From assembly GCF_902491705.1 (NCBI RefSeq), contig NZ_CABUIW010000018.1, forward strand, positions 1 through 34,896: DNA of 34,896 bases. Reading direction: 5' to 3'. The notes beneath the pieces are model-generated. The model was given only the letters and a program-made list of their open reading frames with translations, ran no database searches and was not told where the DNA came from. Each line of letters begins with the position of its first letter. The first letter of the stretch is position 1. The translations under genes were made by a program, and so were the position numbers. Positions 1 to 7,459 of the stretch are shown in pieces. Source of the DNA: an uncultured Lactobacillus sp. (GTDB lineage: Bacteria; Bacillota; Bacilli; Lactobacillales; Lactobacillaceae).

Positions 1-89
1 TCAATCCTTAATAGCTTAATATCAATAAAGTGTCCAATTTTCTTGGGTCACTACATTGGAATGGTTTTTATTTTTTAAGGAGAAAAATT

Positions 90-1124
90 ATGTTAGGTAT
101 TTCGGTCTATTTTCAAGATTATGATGAGCACTATATAAAAGAAGCAGCAAAAGCAGGCGCAAAGTATGTATTTACATCTTTACAGATCCCTGAAGAGGAT
201 TACTCTAATTTAAATGTTCTGCTACCTAAATTCTTTAAAGTTTGTAAACAAGTAGGATTGCAAATAGTCCCAGATGTTTCACCAGCTACCTTTGAAAAAT
301 TAAATGTTAAGAAGAATGATTATGATGCATTTAAAAGGCTAGGATTTCACCAGTTACGTTTAGATTATGGCTTTGATGATTTTGAACTTATAAGAGAATT
401 GCAAAAAGATTTCTTCATTTTCTTGAATGCGAGTGTGGTAACTCCAAAATATTTGGCAGAAGCACGAGATGCAAAGGTGGATTTTGATAAAATAGCGCTG
501 ATATATAATTACTATCCACACACTAATACTGGAATGTCATGGAATGATTTTAAAGATCGTAATCAATTATTGAAAAAAGAAGGGTTGCAAACTAGTGCTT
601 TTGTTGCAGGGGATGTTTTAAAAAGATTTCCTATGTTCGAGGGATTACCAACTGTAGAAAAACATAGAGCAATGAATCCTTATGTTGCCGCAGTTCAATT
701 AATTCATGAAGCTAATGTTGATAATGTCTTTGTGGGAGATAGTCAGGCATCTGTTCAAAGCTTGAAATATATTAATGAATATCAACAAAATCATGTAATG
801 TACATCCCCTGTCAATTACTACCAGATTATGAATATTTATATAATCAAAATATCGATATACGAGCAGATCAATCTGAAAAATTGATACGGCTTTTGCTTC
901 CACGAAAGGCTAATGTAAAAATACAACATACTTTACTGCAACGTCATGGTAGCATTGTCATGCAAAATAGGTTAGCTCAACGTTATAGTGGAGAAGTTTA
1001 TTTGATAAAAGATGATCTGCCATTTGAGGCGCAAAGCAATGTTATAGGCTTTGTATTACCCGAATATGTGGACTCGCTAGATCAAATTGATCCTGATATT
1101 AAGATAAAGTTTGTAAAAGCATAG
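90..1124 (+). CDS. mupG: MupG/DUF871 family TIM-barrel protein (putative 6-phospho-N-acetylmuramidase)
   Basis: The protein of 344 residues opens with MLGISVYFQDYD and continues with a barrel-like alternation that I recognise as the DUF871/MupG family. Known members cleave MurNAc-6-phosphate-GlcNAc in the cytoplasm during recovery of peptidoglycan fragments. The start at 90 is chosen because AAGGAG lies at 77-82 with good spacing; the frame stays open further upstream to a GTG at 30, but that has no ribosome site. A strong hairpin terminator follows at 1154-1190, so this is the last gene of its transcript. The usual PTS partner is not in the window and could lie upstream. The family call is firm; the exact substrate is inferred from family knowledge. 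Confidence 0.8.
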   Translation: MLGISVYFQDYDEHYIKEAAKAGAKYVFTSLQIPEEDYSNLNVLLPKFFKVCKQVGLQIVPDVSPATFEKLNVKKNDYDAFKRLGFHQLRLDYGFDDFELIRELQKDFFIFLNASVVTPKYLAEARDAKVDFDKIALIYNYYPHTNTGMSWNDFKDRNQLLKKEGLQTSAFVAGDVLKRFPMFEGLPTVEKHRAMNPYVAAVQLIHEANVDNVFVGDSQASVQSLKYINEYQQNHVMYIPCQLLPDYEYLYNQNIDIRADQSEKLIRLLLPRKANVKIQHTLLQRHGSIVMQNRLAQRYSGEVYLIKDDLPFEAQSNVIGFVLPEYVDSLDQIDPDIKIKFVKA

Positions 1125-1153
1125 AACAACAATAAAGACGCTATTTAAATTGA

Positions 1154-1190
1154 GACCTAAAAGTTAAATAACTTTTAGGTCTTTTATTAT
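1154..1190 (+). terminator. Intrinsic terminator of the mupG-like gene
   Basis: A perfect 12-bp stem (GACCTAAAAGTT at 1154-1165 with its complement at 1170-1181), a 4-base loop, then a T-rich run. Confidence 0.9.
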
Positions 1191-1246
1191 GGTCAAAATA
1201 CTTGTGCATAAGCTAAAATAGCCTTAAAAAACGTGAGGGGATAACG

Positions 1247-2344
1247 ATGAAAAACATAGTTGCAAAGCCTGTGGGGATGTTTGAGCTTTTTTATGATTTG
1301 GTTTTTGTGTATGCAATTTCTCGCATAACGGCGATGATTCACCATCCTGTTAATGGCGCGATTCCGCTTGTCACTTACGCGCAATTTTTGTTGGTGGTGA
1401 TTGTTGTGATGCAGATTTGGCTCTACCAGACCTTATATTTCAACCGCTACAATAAGAACCGTTTCGGCGATATTTGTGGATTGCTGTTCAACATGTTCAC
1501 CGCAGTTTACTTGGCCAACAACATTAATACTGACTGGCGGGTAACTTTTTACTACTTCAGCTTATCGATGATTGCGATGTTGCTGGATTTGATTCTGCAA
1601 TATTGGCTTGGAGCAGGGAAAGATGACGAAAATGACAGTCGCACTTTTATCCTGATTCTGGCAATTGAATTGGTGCTCGTTGCTATTGGCGTATTGATAG
1701 GATATGATCGCGGCGGCGTGTACGTTGCTATTACCGGTTACTTAGTTGGATTTTTAATGCCGTTTACTTTGTACAAAAAGTTCCAAGCAAAGCAGGTCAA
1801 CTTTCCGCATTTGGTTGAACGCGTTAGTTTGATTATCATCATTGCTTTTGGCGAGGCGATTGTTAATTTGGCGAATTATTTCAACAGCCAGACGCCGATT
1901 CTGTATGCAATTTTACTGTTCATTTCGCTATGCATGATGTTTGCCAGCTACGTGATTTTTTCTGAGAAAATTATCGATCACCATCAGATCAGCAGGGGCT
2001 TTTTGTTGATGTATAGCCACATTGCGCTGATCGTAGCGATTTTGACGATCACGGTTGGCATTCTTTATTTGAACATGAAGGGAGTCAACCTAACTTTTGT
2101 TGCATGACTACTGGTTGCTAGTCTTGATCTGTATTACTTAGCACTGTTTGTGAACGGCGTTTATGGTAAAAAAGATTATGAGTGGAGCAAGAGTAACATT
2201 GTTTCATTGATTATCGACTTTGTCTTTGGTGCCACTGTTTTATTGGCGACAGTGCCTAATTTAGTGCTAATGATGGCGTTCTTCCTTGTGTGGAACATGA
2301 GTTATTTGACTGCAATTGTCTTGAAAGTTAAGAATTTGAAGTAA
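1247..2344 (+). pseudogene. LtrA-family membrane protein, interrupted by an in-frame TGA
   Basis: The N-terminal part (FELFYDLVFVYAISRI) is typical of the low-temperature-requirement A family of multi-spanning membrane proteins, whose function is poorly known. The reading frame runs from the ATG at 1247 (GAGGGG at 1235-1240) to a TGA at 2105-2107, then continues in the same frame with hydrophobic sequence (LLVASLDLYYLALFVNGVYG) to the TAA at 2342-2344. One substitution therefore splits an otherwise intact protein of about 365 codons. The short downstream part has no convincing ribosome site, and the last two or three membrane segments would be lost. A sequencing error or a recent nonsense mutation explains this best; a stable truncated product of 286 residues is possible. 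A terminator follows at 2348-2380. Confidence 0.8.
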
Positions 2345-2347
2345 ACG

Positions 2348-2380
2348 AAAAGAGCCTCAACTAGAGTTGAAGCTCTTTTT
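2348..2380 (+). terminator. Intrinsic terminator after the ltrA pseudogene
   Basis: AAAAGAGC and TCAACT at 2348-2362 pair with AGTTGA and GCTCTTTT at 2365-2379 around a single mismatch; a T run follows. Confidence 0.85.
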
Positions 2381-2618
2381 TAGCTAACCGATCTTGGTTA
2401 TTGCCTTAATCAGCTAACGGTCGTACCGTTATTTTCTCGGTATTTATATTAGACTTTGTTAGATTAATGATCAATTAATTATGAAAACAATTGGATGATT
2501 TTTTATAGAATTCAAATATATTTACTACTATTTAGTATTAAATCTGATAAAATAATATTAAACAATATCATGTAAAAGGGAAAGTAATAATGGAGGCGAG
2601 TAATGAGGGGGATTATTA
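2381..2618. other. Intergenic region upstream of the toxin-antitoxin-like pair
   Basis: AT-rich DNA. It holds a small hairpin AACGGT-CGT-ACCGTT near 2417-2431 followed by ATTTT, and two similar AGCTAACCG/AGCTAACGG words. It probably contains the promoter of the downstream pair, but no clear -35/-10 combination can be fixed by eye. Confidence 0.4.
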
Positions 2619-2619
2619 A
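2590..2619 (+). CDS. Possible 9-codon upstream ORF coupled to the toxin-like gene
   Basis: ATG at 2590 opens MEASNEGDY and stops at TAA 2617-2619, which overlaps the ATG of the next gene as TAATG. A purine-rich AAGGGAAAG lies a few bases upstream. The ribosome site of the next gene (GAGGGG, 2605-2610) lies inside this ORF, so translation here could re-start into the next gene. Such tiny frames also occur by chance, so confidence is low. Confidence 0.25.
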   Translation: MEASNEGDY

Positions 2620-2990
2620 TGGACCAAGAATTAAGTAATATTGAAGTTTTAGTCCTAGCAAAATATTTAGTTAATAAGGATTATTTTGATCTTGTACCTC
2701 GACGAAGTAGAGAGTCTACGCCAGTAAATACGGCAACTGCTAAATACTTATTTTCAAAATTACAACCAACTGATTTTCGATCCTATGAAGAGGACAGAGA
2801 TCGTCCTGGAACTTTTTTGTGGATCTATCATGAAAATGATGATGATATTATATACTACATTAAATTCAAATTTTTGACTTATAATGAAGCCATAGAGGAA
2901 GGGCATTCTGAAATGTTTGCTTCTGAACCGCTCACTAGATATGTATGGGTAAAATTTATTAGTTTTCATCCAAGTCGCTATCAGAATTAA
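2619..2990 (+). CDS. Small protein, putative MqsR-like toxin of a Panacea TA pair
   Basis: The protein has 123 residues. The order of features resembles the MqsR branch of RelE-fold mRNA interferases: an N-terminal helix, then L-x-P-x-DF near residue 50, then an aromatic strand (TFLWIYH), a strand IIYYIKFKF, and a closing strand VKFISFHPS. I see this pattern by eye only; there is no decisive catalytic signature, so the toxin call is inference. The ribosome site is GAGGGG at 2605-2610. The gene lies 38 bp before an HTH-Panacea gene in the toxin-first order known for mqsRA. Both genes are more AT-rich than their neighbours, which suggests acquisition. If not a toxin, it is an unknown partner of the downstream antitoxin-like protein. 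Confidence 0.55.
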   Translation: MDQELSNIEVLVLAKYLVNKDYFDLVPRRSRESTPVNTATAKYLFSKLQPTDFRSYEEDRDRPGTFLWIYHENDDDIIYYIKFKFLTYNEAIEEGHSEMFASEPLTRYVWVKFISFHPSRYQN

Positions 2991-3028
2991 TAATTTGAAA
3001 GTATAATAGCCATTTTTAGGAGGTTTTT

Positions 3029-3943
3029 ATGACTGTTATTAAGCCATTTACTACCACATACAACATAAGAGGAAAAGATTATAAAGTTACAAGTGATGCT
3101 AAATTTGACGATCACGGAAATATAATTCCAGATGCTAAGTTAGATGATGCAAGTAAAAATAAAGCATTGGATATGTTTCGAAAGGATCAAGGATACATTT
3201 ATCCTGAAGAAATAAGGAAATTTAGGAATAAATTAGGCTTTAGTCAAAAAGATTTAGCAAATCTATTAGGAATGAGTCCTAATACAATTGCGCTATATGA
3301 ACTAGGTGCTTTACCTAGTGAAGCCAATAATAATCTTTTAAAATTGGTGGTAAATGATGACGAAAATTTAAAAGAATTAGCCAAGAAGAATGCTGTTTCC
3401 GATCGTGTGAAAGAAAAGATAAATAATTACTTTAAAGGTATTGATAATTTTGATGATGGAAGTGATGTTACCTCTCCATTTACTGCCCTGCAATTAGCTC
3501 ATTGGTTTATTGTAAGACATAGTATGGATGCAAAATTTGATCCTAATGTTGAACCAATGACTCAGATGAAATTGGTAAAACTTTTGTACTTAGCGTATGG
3601 ATTATTTTTAGCTAAAACCAAGAATAAATTATTTACTTCAGAAATTAGAAAATATCAATGGGGTCCATTAGTTATGGAAGTTCATGAAAAGTATAATCAT
3701 CAATATACAATAAATGACAATGCAATTAGTGAACAGGACTATAAAGATTTTATTGACGTTTCTGCTAATACTGAAATTAATAATTTATTGAATTATGTTT
3801 TAGATAAGTATGACAGATATACTGCTGCATATTTGTCTAAAATGACGCATCAAAAAGGTAGTCCATGGAGTCAAACTGCCGACCGTGAAATTATTAAAGA
3901 TTCTTTGATATATAATTCATTTAGCAATGGTAAATATTGCTAA
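3029..3943 (+). CDS. HTH plus Panacea (DUF4065/SocA-like) domain antitoxin
   Basis: The protein has 304 residues in three parts. Residues 1-55 are a short beta-rich head. An XRE-type helix-turn-helix sits at about 58-108 (PEEIRKFRNKLGFSQKDLA, then SPNTIALYE), close to the C-terminal half of MqsA. The Panacea/DUF4065 domain covers about 150-290 (MKLVKLLYLAYGLFLA, then YQWGPLVMEVHEKY). Panacea proteins are known antitoxins that neutralise many unrelated small toxins. The ribosome site AGGAGG (3018-3023) is much stronger than that of the upstream gene, as expected if antitoxin is needed in excess. A TATAAT at 3002-3007 could be part of an internal promoter. The HTH suggests that it autoregulates the pair. 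Confidence 0.8.
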   Translation: MTVIKPFTTTYNIRGKDYKVTSDAKFDDHGNIIPDAKLDDASKNKALDMFRKDQGYIYPEEIRKFRNKLGFSQKDLANLLGMSPNTIALYELGALPSEANNNLLKLVVNDDENLKELAKKNAVSDRVKEKINNYFKGIDNFDDGSDVTSPFTALQLAHWFIVRHSMDAKFDPNVEPMTQMKLVKLLYLAYGLFLAKTKNKLFTSEIRKYQWGPLVMEVHEKYNHQYTINDNAISEQDYKDFIDVSANTEINNLLNYVLDKYDRYTAAYLSKMTHQKGSPWSQTADREIIKDSLIYNSFSNGKYC

Positions 3944-3970
3944 TGAAATACGAATTTATTTTCAAGTATT

Positions 3971-3999
3971 AAAAGCATCCCTGTTGAGGGATGCTTTTT
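3971..3999. terminator. Bidirectional terminator between the TA-like pair and the convergent gene
   Basis: AAAAGCATCCCT at 3971-3982 pairs perfectly with AGGGATGCTTTT at 3987-3998; loop GTTG. The ends provide T runs on both strands. Confidence 0.85.
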
Positions 4000-4008
4000 G
4001 CGTATAAC

Positions 4009-4650
4009 CTATTTATTTAACTGCTTCAAAACACTTTCATCATTCCGCGTTAAAGTTTCAATATATTGCTTAAGAATCGCATTGCCAATATCGCTGCGTG
4101 GCACATCTTTTACATTCTTGATATTGGAGTTATCCCAGGTAGCAAAAGCCGCCTTATCAGGATTATCGTGGCTAATTAACCGATTCATCACCGCAATACT
4201 GTCGATACAATTATTGTGAATGTTACTCCGTCTTTTATCTAAATCATTGAACAATTGTCGGAATTCTTCGCCGCTTTTTTCGGTTTTCCAAGCGACCTTT
4301 TTATTGTTGAAACGCATGACTATTTGCCCGTATTGCTTGAAGTTATACAGACATTCCTTGGACAGGTCGGCTATCATGTCATCGTCGCTAGTTAAATAAG
4401 GCTGAATAGCTGCTAAATTGAGATTAACCGTTGCGCCCATTTTCTTTCTGAGAGCTTTTTCTATTTCATCGCGAGCGTTTTGATTATATGTATCAACTAT
4501 AACGCTAAGATTTTTGGTATCATCTAGCATACCGATTTCTTTTAACAGTTGTCCTACTTTTAATAAATTGCCTTTAGGATCATTGTTACAGTTAAGGTCA
4601 AACATTAAACGGTCTGCTTGCTCTAATTTTTCGATATCTTGACTGGTCAT
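4009..4650 (-). CDS. Uncharacterised soluble protein, 213 aa
   Basis: I do not recognise this family. The start is placed at the ATG at 4648-4650 because AAAGGAG lies at the right distance before it; an ATG 18 bases further upstream would lie in front of that ribosome site. The protein is charged and largely helical by inspection, with no signal peptide, membrane segment or metal-binding motif. It carries several Asn/Asp-rich turns (LNCNNDPKGN; SHDNPDK) and a central segment resembling a wedge between two helical halves. It faces the TA-like pair across a shared terminator and has its own upstream region shared with the divergent protease gene. Confidence 0.6.
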   Translation of the reverse strand: MTSQDIEKLEQADRLMFDLNCNNDPKGNLLKVGQLLKEIGMLDDTKNLSVIVDTYNQNARDEIEKALRKKMGATVNLNLAAIQPYLTSDDDMIADLSKECLYNFKQYGQIVMRFNNKKVAWKTEKSGEEFRQLFNDLDKRRSNIHNNCIDSIAVMNRLISHDNPDKAAFATWDNSNIKNVKDVPRSDIGNAILKQYIETLTRNDESVLKQLNK

Positions 4651-4762
4651 GACATGAACTCCTTTCAATTTTATCTAGCAAATAAATAATCTTATGTATT
4701 ATACTATTACTTATTTAATTATTTTATTCTTGTTAAATATAAAGGGAAAATCGGAGTAAAGA

Positions 4763-5476
4763 ATGAAAAAGCATTTTATTAAAAAGATCATTGTTGCAGG
4801 TGCCGTTTTATTGGGCCTCAATTACGGAAGTGCAGTTGTTAACACCGCTAACACTAACGTAGTTGAACCTCAAACTGTTGAAGCGGCTAGCAAAAAGGTT
4901 AATTGGAAAAAGTTAACTAAAGGGCAAGTTGCTGATCTCCACTTGTTCAGACATTCAACTATTAAAGTATATGATGTTGATAGAAAGTACGACTCACATG
5001 ATATTGTCGTAGCTGCAATCAAAGGTTGGAACGATTTTTTAACAAATGAAAAGGGCGAATACTACCTAAGATTTAAACAGGTAAATAGTAAGAAAAAGGC
5101 AGATATAATAGTATCTGATAGCAGTCGTGACCCTTATAAGCATAAAGATTTTGAAAAAGACGCTGATGCTAAAAATACTGAAGGTATAACTTGGCAAACA
5201 GGTTCAGGTAATCATTTACGTAGTTATGTATATATAAATTATGATCGTATTTATAATTATAATTATGATCATCTTGATTATGCCGAAGTTAGTACAGTAG
5301 AGCATGAATTAGGTCATGCAATTGGGTTAGCTGATACTAAAAAGTATACGTCAATAATGTGGTGGCAGGATGATGAAGAAAAAGGCCAATTTTCAAAGTA
5401 TGATTACAACAATATAAAGAATTTATATGGTCCAATTAATGATGCTAATTATCGTTTGTATCATAAGATGCCATAA
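4763..5476 (+). CDS. Secreted metzincin-like zinc metalloprotease with Asp as third ligand
   Basis: The protein has 237 residues. A Lys-rich N-terminus, a hydrophobic core (about 8-25) and a cleavage region near VEAAS at 39-43 make a secretory signal peptide. The zinc motif HELGHAIGLAD lies at 181-191, and the Met-turn SIMW at 197-200. In most matrixins the third zinc ligand is His; here the position holds Asp, as in snapalysin-type (M7) enzymes, so activity is plausible. No LPXTG anchor is present, so it is probably released or loosely wall-bound. The ribosome site is weak (CGGAG, 4752-4756). A second protease of this kind lies at 18963-19646 with the standard His. The substrate is unknown. 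Confidence 0.75.
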   Translation: MKKHFIKKIIVAGAVLLGLNYGSAVVNTANTNVVEPQTVEAASKKVNWKKLTKGQVADLHLFRHSTIKVYDVDRKYDSHDIVVAAIKGWNDFLTNEKGEYYLRFKQVNSKKKADIIVSDSSRDPYKHKDFEKDADAKNTEGITWQTGSGNHLRSYVYINYDRIYNYNYDHLDYAEVSTVEHELGHAIGLADTKKYTSIMWWQDDEEKGQFSKYDYNNIKNLYGPINDANYRLYHKMP

Positions 5477-5587
5477 TGATTAAAAACTAACATTGTACAA
5501 AGAAGCATTCCTCAATCAGGCAATATCTTAACTTAATGATTTTGGCTAGTAAAGCCTGTTTTATTTGATAAATAATACTTGCAATAA

Positions 5588-5609
5588 AAATAACAAGTGT
5601 TATTATTAT
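5588..5609 (+). promoter_or_regulatory. Possible promoter with overlapping inverted repeat before the 39-aa ORF
   Basis: TTGCAA at 5579-5584 and TATTAT at 5601-5606 are 16 bp apart. AATAAC and GTTATT form an inverted repeat that overlaps the -10 element. Suggestive only. Confidence 0.35.
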
Positions 5610-5646
5610 ATGTGATGAGAGTTAAGTTGATATAGAGGTAATGACT

Positions 5647-5766
5647 ATGAAAAACGGGGAAATGACTATTAGTACTATTAATGATTTGAAGTTTGCTGAA
5701 CGTACTTTTAATGCAGAGGATATGAAAGATATGTTGGCAGACCAAGGCTGGGTACCAGTAGATTAA
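5647..5766 (+). CDS. Small protein of 39 residues, unknown function
   Basis: The frame starts at ATG 5647 with GAGG at 5635-5638 (8-base spacing) and stops at TAA 5764-5766. An in-frame ATG at 5641 sits too close to that site. The peptide begins MKNGEMTISTINDL and ends DQGWVPVD; it is acidic, hydrophilic and has no membrane segment. A promoter-like pair and a strong terminator at 5821-5857 frame it, so it can be an independent transcript. I do not recognise it; it could be a small regulator or an orphan fragment. Support comes from the ribosome site and the flanking signals only. Confidence 0.45.
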   Translation: MKNGEMTISTINDLKFAERTFNAEDMKDMLADQGWVPVD

Positions 5767-5820
5767 TCAGTTTTTTATTTGACCAATATTCTAACTAATA
5801 AAGATAATGTACATAAAAAT

Positions 5821-5857
5821 AAAGCCTAATGCGACATGCATTGGGCTTTATTTTTTT
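5821..5857 (+). terminator. Intrinsic terminator
   Basis: AAAGCCTAATGC at 5821-5832 pairs with GCATTGGGCTTT at 5838-5849 with one wobble, followed by seven T. Confidence 0.85.
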
Positions 5858-5902
5858 GATGTGATAACATTGACTTAAATAGAAAGATTATTAGAGGTAG
5901 AA

Positions 5903-6466
5903 ATGATTAGACAAGCAAGAAAAATAGATTTTCCATTTGTATATCCTATTCTTAAGCAGATCTTTGATGAGATGCAGATGAAGTCAATTGAGTCACTTCC
6001 AGAAGACCAATTCTATAGTTTGATGAAGCTCGGCTTCATTTCAGAAGACTATCGTTATTCTTACCGCCGTGTTTGGGTTGAAGAAAGACATGGCGAGGTA
6101 GTTGGCATTCTTGATATGTATCCATATAAGGATCAAAAGATCATTGATGTTGTTTTGCGTCATTCTTATGCTAAGACTGGCTTGCCAATTTCAACAGTGA
6201 TCTTTGACGATCAAGAAGCTTGGCCACATGAATGGTATATTGACTCATTAGCTGTGCATCCCGACCACTGGGGTGAAGGAATTGCCAGCAGCTTGATGGA
6301 TGAGGCTGAAAAGATTGCGAAGGATCACGGCTATGACATTATCAGCTTGAATGTGGATAAAGAAAATCCGCGTGCACAAAAGCTCTATGTTCATAAGGGC
6401 TATGAAGTACAAAAATCCATGACAATTGGCGATCGTACTTACGATCACATGATTAAACATATTTAA
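5903..6466 (+). CDS. GNAT family N-acetyltransferase
   Basis: The protein has 187 residues. The acetyl-CoA motif is visible as YIDSLAVHPDHWGEGIASSL at about 113-132, followed by a typical C-terminal NPRAQKLYVHKGY motif near 155-167. These are the A and B motifs of the GNAT fold; the acceptor (small molecule or protein N-terminus) cannot be read from the sequence. AGAGG lies just before the ATG at 5903. It is a single gene between two terminators. A TetR-like gene is convergent downstream, which does not by itself link the two. Confidence 0.85.
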   Translation: MIRQARKIDFPFVYPILKQIFDEMQMKSIESLPEDQFYSLMKLGFISEDYRYSYRRVWVEERHGEVVGILDMYPYKDQKIIDVVLRHSYAKTGLPISTVIFDDQEAWPHEWYIDSLAVHPDHWGEGIASSLMDEAEKIAKDHGYDIISLNVDKENPRAQKLYVHKGYEVQKSMTIGDRTYDHMIKHI

Positions 6467-6470
6467 TGAA

Positions 6471-6495
6471 AAGGGTGCCACTAGGCATCTTTTTT
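6471..6495. terminator. Terminator between the GNAT gene and the TetR-like gene
   Basis: AAGGGTGCC pairs with GGCATCTTT with two wobbles, followed by T residues. It overlaps the stop codon of the convergent gene. Confidence 0.65.
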
Positions 6496-6991
6496 AATTT
6501 GGCAACATAAATCTTACCTCATTGTAAATGTCTACTGCATTCTTGTCGTCGCAATGAGTGAGCCAAGCGGCGACGTGAGAATATAGCACAGAAGTGACTC
6601 CTTTAATGTAGATGTTGGAATAATCGCTGTTGAACAGCTGGTTGCGCATTTCAATGAAGAAAGCATCTCTGATTTCTTGGCAAATATGATGTGATCCATT
6701 ATTTTTGATAGTTAGATGATAAATATTGGCGTAGAAAAGTCGATCCTGATCAATATGCTTTAAAAAGGCAAAAATGATTTGGCTAATGTCGTAATCGCGA
6801 TAGTCTATAAAATGTTTGCGGATATCGTATCGAATTGCGTCAGAAAATAGATCAGTTAGACAGGAATATTTGCTGTAGAAAACGCTACGCGTGACACCAA
6901 AAGCCTTACAAAATTGGGTAATAGAATATGTGTTGATTAATGGGCATGTTAATTCTTGTTTTAAAATTTGAGTTGCTTTTAAAGTATTCAT
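6494..6991 (-). CDS. TetR/AcrR-like transcriptional regulator
   Basis: The protein has 165 residues, short for the family. The DNA-binding head is visible at about 20-50: SITQFCKAFGVTRSVFYSKY followed by a leucine-containing helix (LTDLF), the helix-turn-helix and the anchoring Tyr typical of TetR proteins. The rest is helical with aromatic and His residues and would be the ligand-binding and dimer part. AGGAG lies before the ATG at 6989-6991. It is not divergent from an obvious target: 468 bp of non-coding DNA lie upstream. Ligand and regulon are unknown. Confidence 0.7.
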   Translation of the reverse strand: MNTLKATQILKQELTCPLINTYSITQFCKAFGVTRSVFYSKYSCLTDLFSDAIRYDIRKHFIDYRDYDISQIIFAFLKHIDQDRLFYANIYHLTIKNNGSHHICQEIRDAFFIEMRNQLFNSDYSNIYIKGVTSVLYSHVAAWLTHCDDKNAVDIYNEVRFMLPN

Positions 6992-7339
6992 CTCGTTTTC
7001 TCCTATTTTTTCATTCTTATTTAATAACGATATTTTTAATAGCAGTTATTATTTAACTCCCTCATGACTATAAAATATATCAAGAGTAGAATAATATAGC
7101 AATAGCTTTTTGTTGATAATAATTGGTTTATAGCTTGATGTAAGCATGCTTGGCGCTCTTAGTCTGATCGAAGCATGTATTAAAAAAATTTTTTAAAATA
7201 AAAAACATTACTGCTAAAAATGTGCTTTTTAAAGAAAAAACACGTATAAACGCTGATATATCAACATTTTTACTTCAAAATGCCGCAATATCAACGTTTT
7301 AGGCTACTATTAATCTTGTCTAATCGTGAATACAAAAAG

Positions 7340-7377
7340 AGCCGATTGTATGAAAACAGTATACAATCGGCTTTTTT
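7340..7377. terminator. Strong bidirectional-looking intrinsic terminator
   Basis: AGCCGATTGTAT at 7340-7351 pairs perfectly with its complement at 7361-7372. T6 follows on the plus strand and T5 on the minus strand. It may back up the 7389 terminator, or end an unannotated rightward RNA. Confidence 0.8.
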
Positions 7378-7388
7378 AGGTAAATTAA

Positions 7389-7425
7389 AAGAGTTCAAAT
7401 AGGTGACTAAACCATTTGAACTCTT
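7389..7425 (-). terminator. Terminator of the SEC10/PgrA-like gene
   Basis: A 12-bp perfect stem (AAGAGTTCAAAT at 7389-7400 with its complement at 7414-7425), with T-rich sequence after it on the minus strand. Confidence 0.75.
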
Positions 7426-7459
7426 GGATTAGGAAACTTTAATAAATTTAAACTACAAA

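Larger units (their letters stand above)
6992..7459. other. Non-coding region, 468 bp, with two hairpins
   Basis: No supported gene. It holds a 10-bp palindrome AAGCATGCTT near 7143-7152, two ATATCAAC words near 7257 and 7290, and two strong hairpins near its right end (entries at 7340 and 7389). The part up to 7330 could encode a small RNA reading rightward into the 7340 hairpin, but no clear promoter is seen. Confidence 0.5.

Noticed and set aside
1..78. Open frame from base 1 ending at TAA 76-78, just before the mupG-like ribosome site
   Set aside because: It could be the tail of an upstream gene, but 25 codons with no recognisable motif are not enough to annotate.
2412..2436. AACGGT-CGT-ACCGTT hairpin as a terminator
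   Set aside because: The stem is short and the T run is broken; the ltrA pseudogene already has a better terminator at 2348-2380.
7140..7300. Repeated short words resembling a CRISPR or iteron array
   Set aside because: The repeats are only 8-10 bases, few in number and irregularly spaced.
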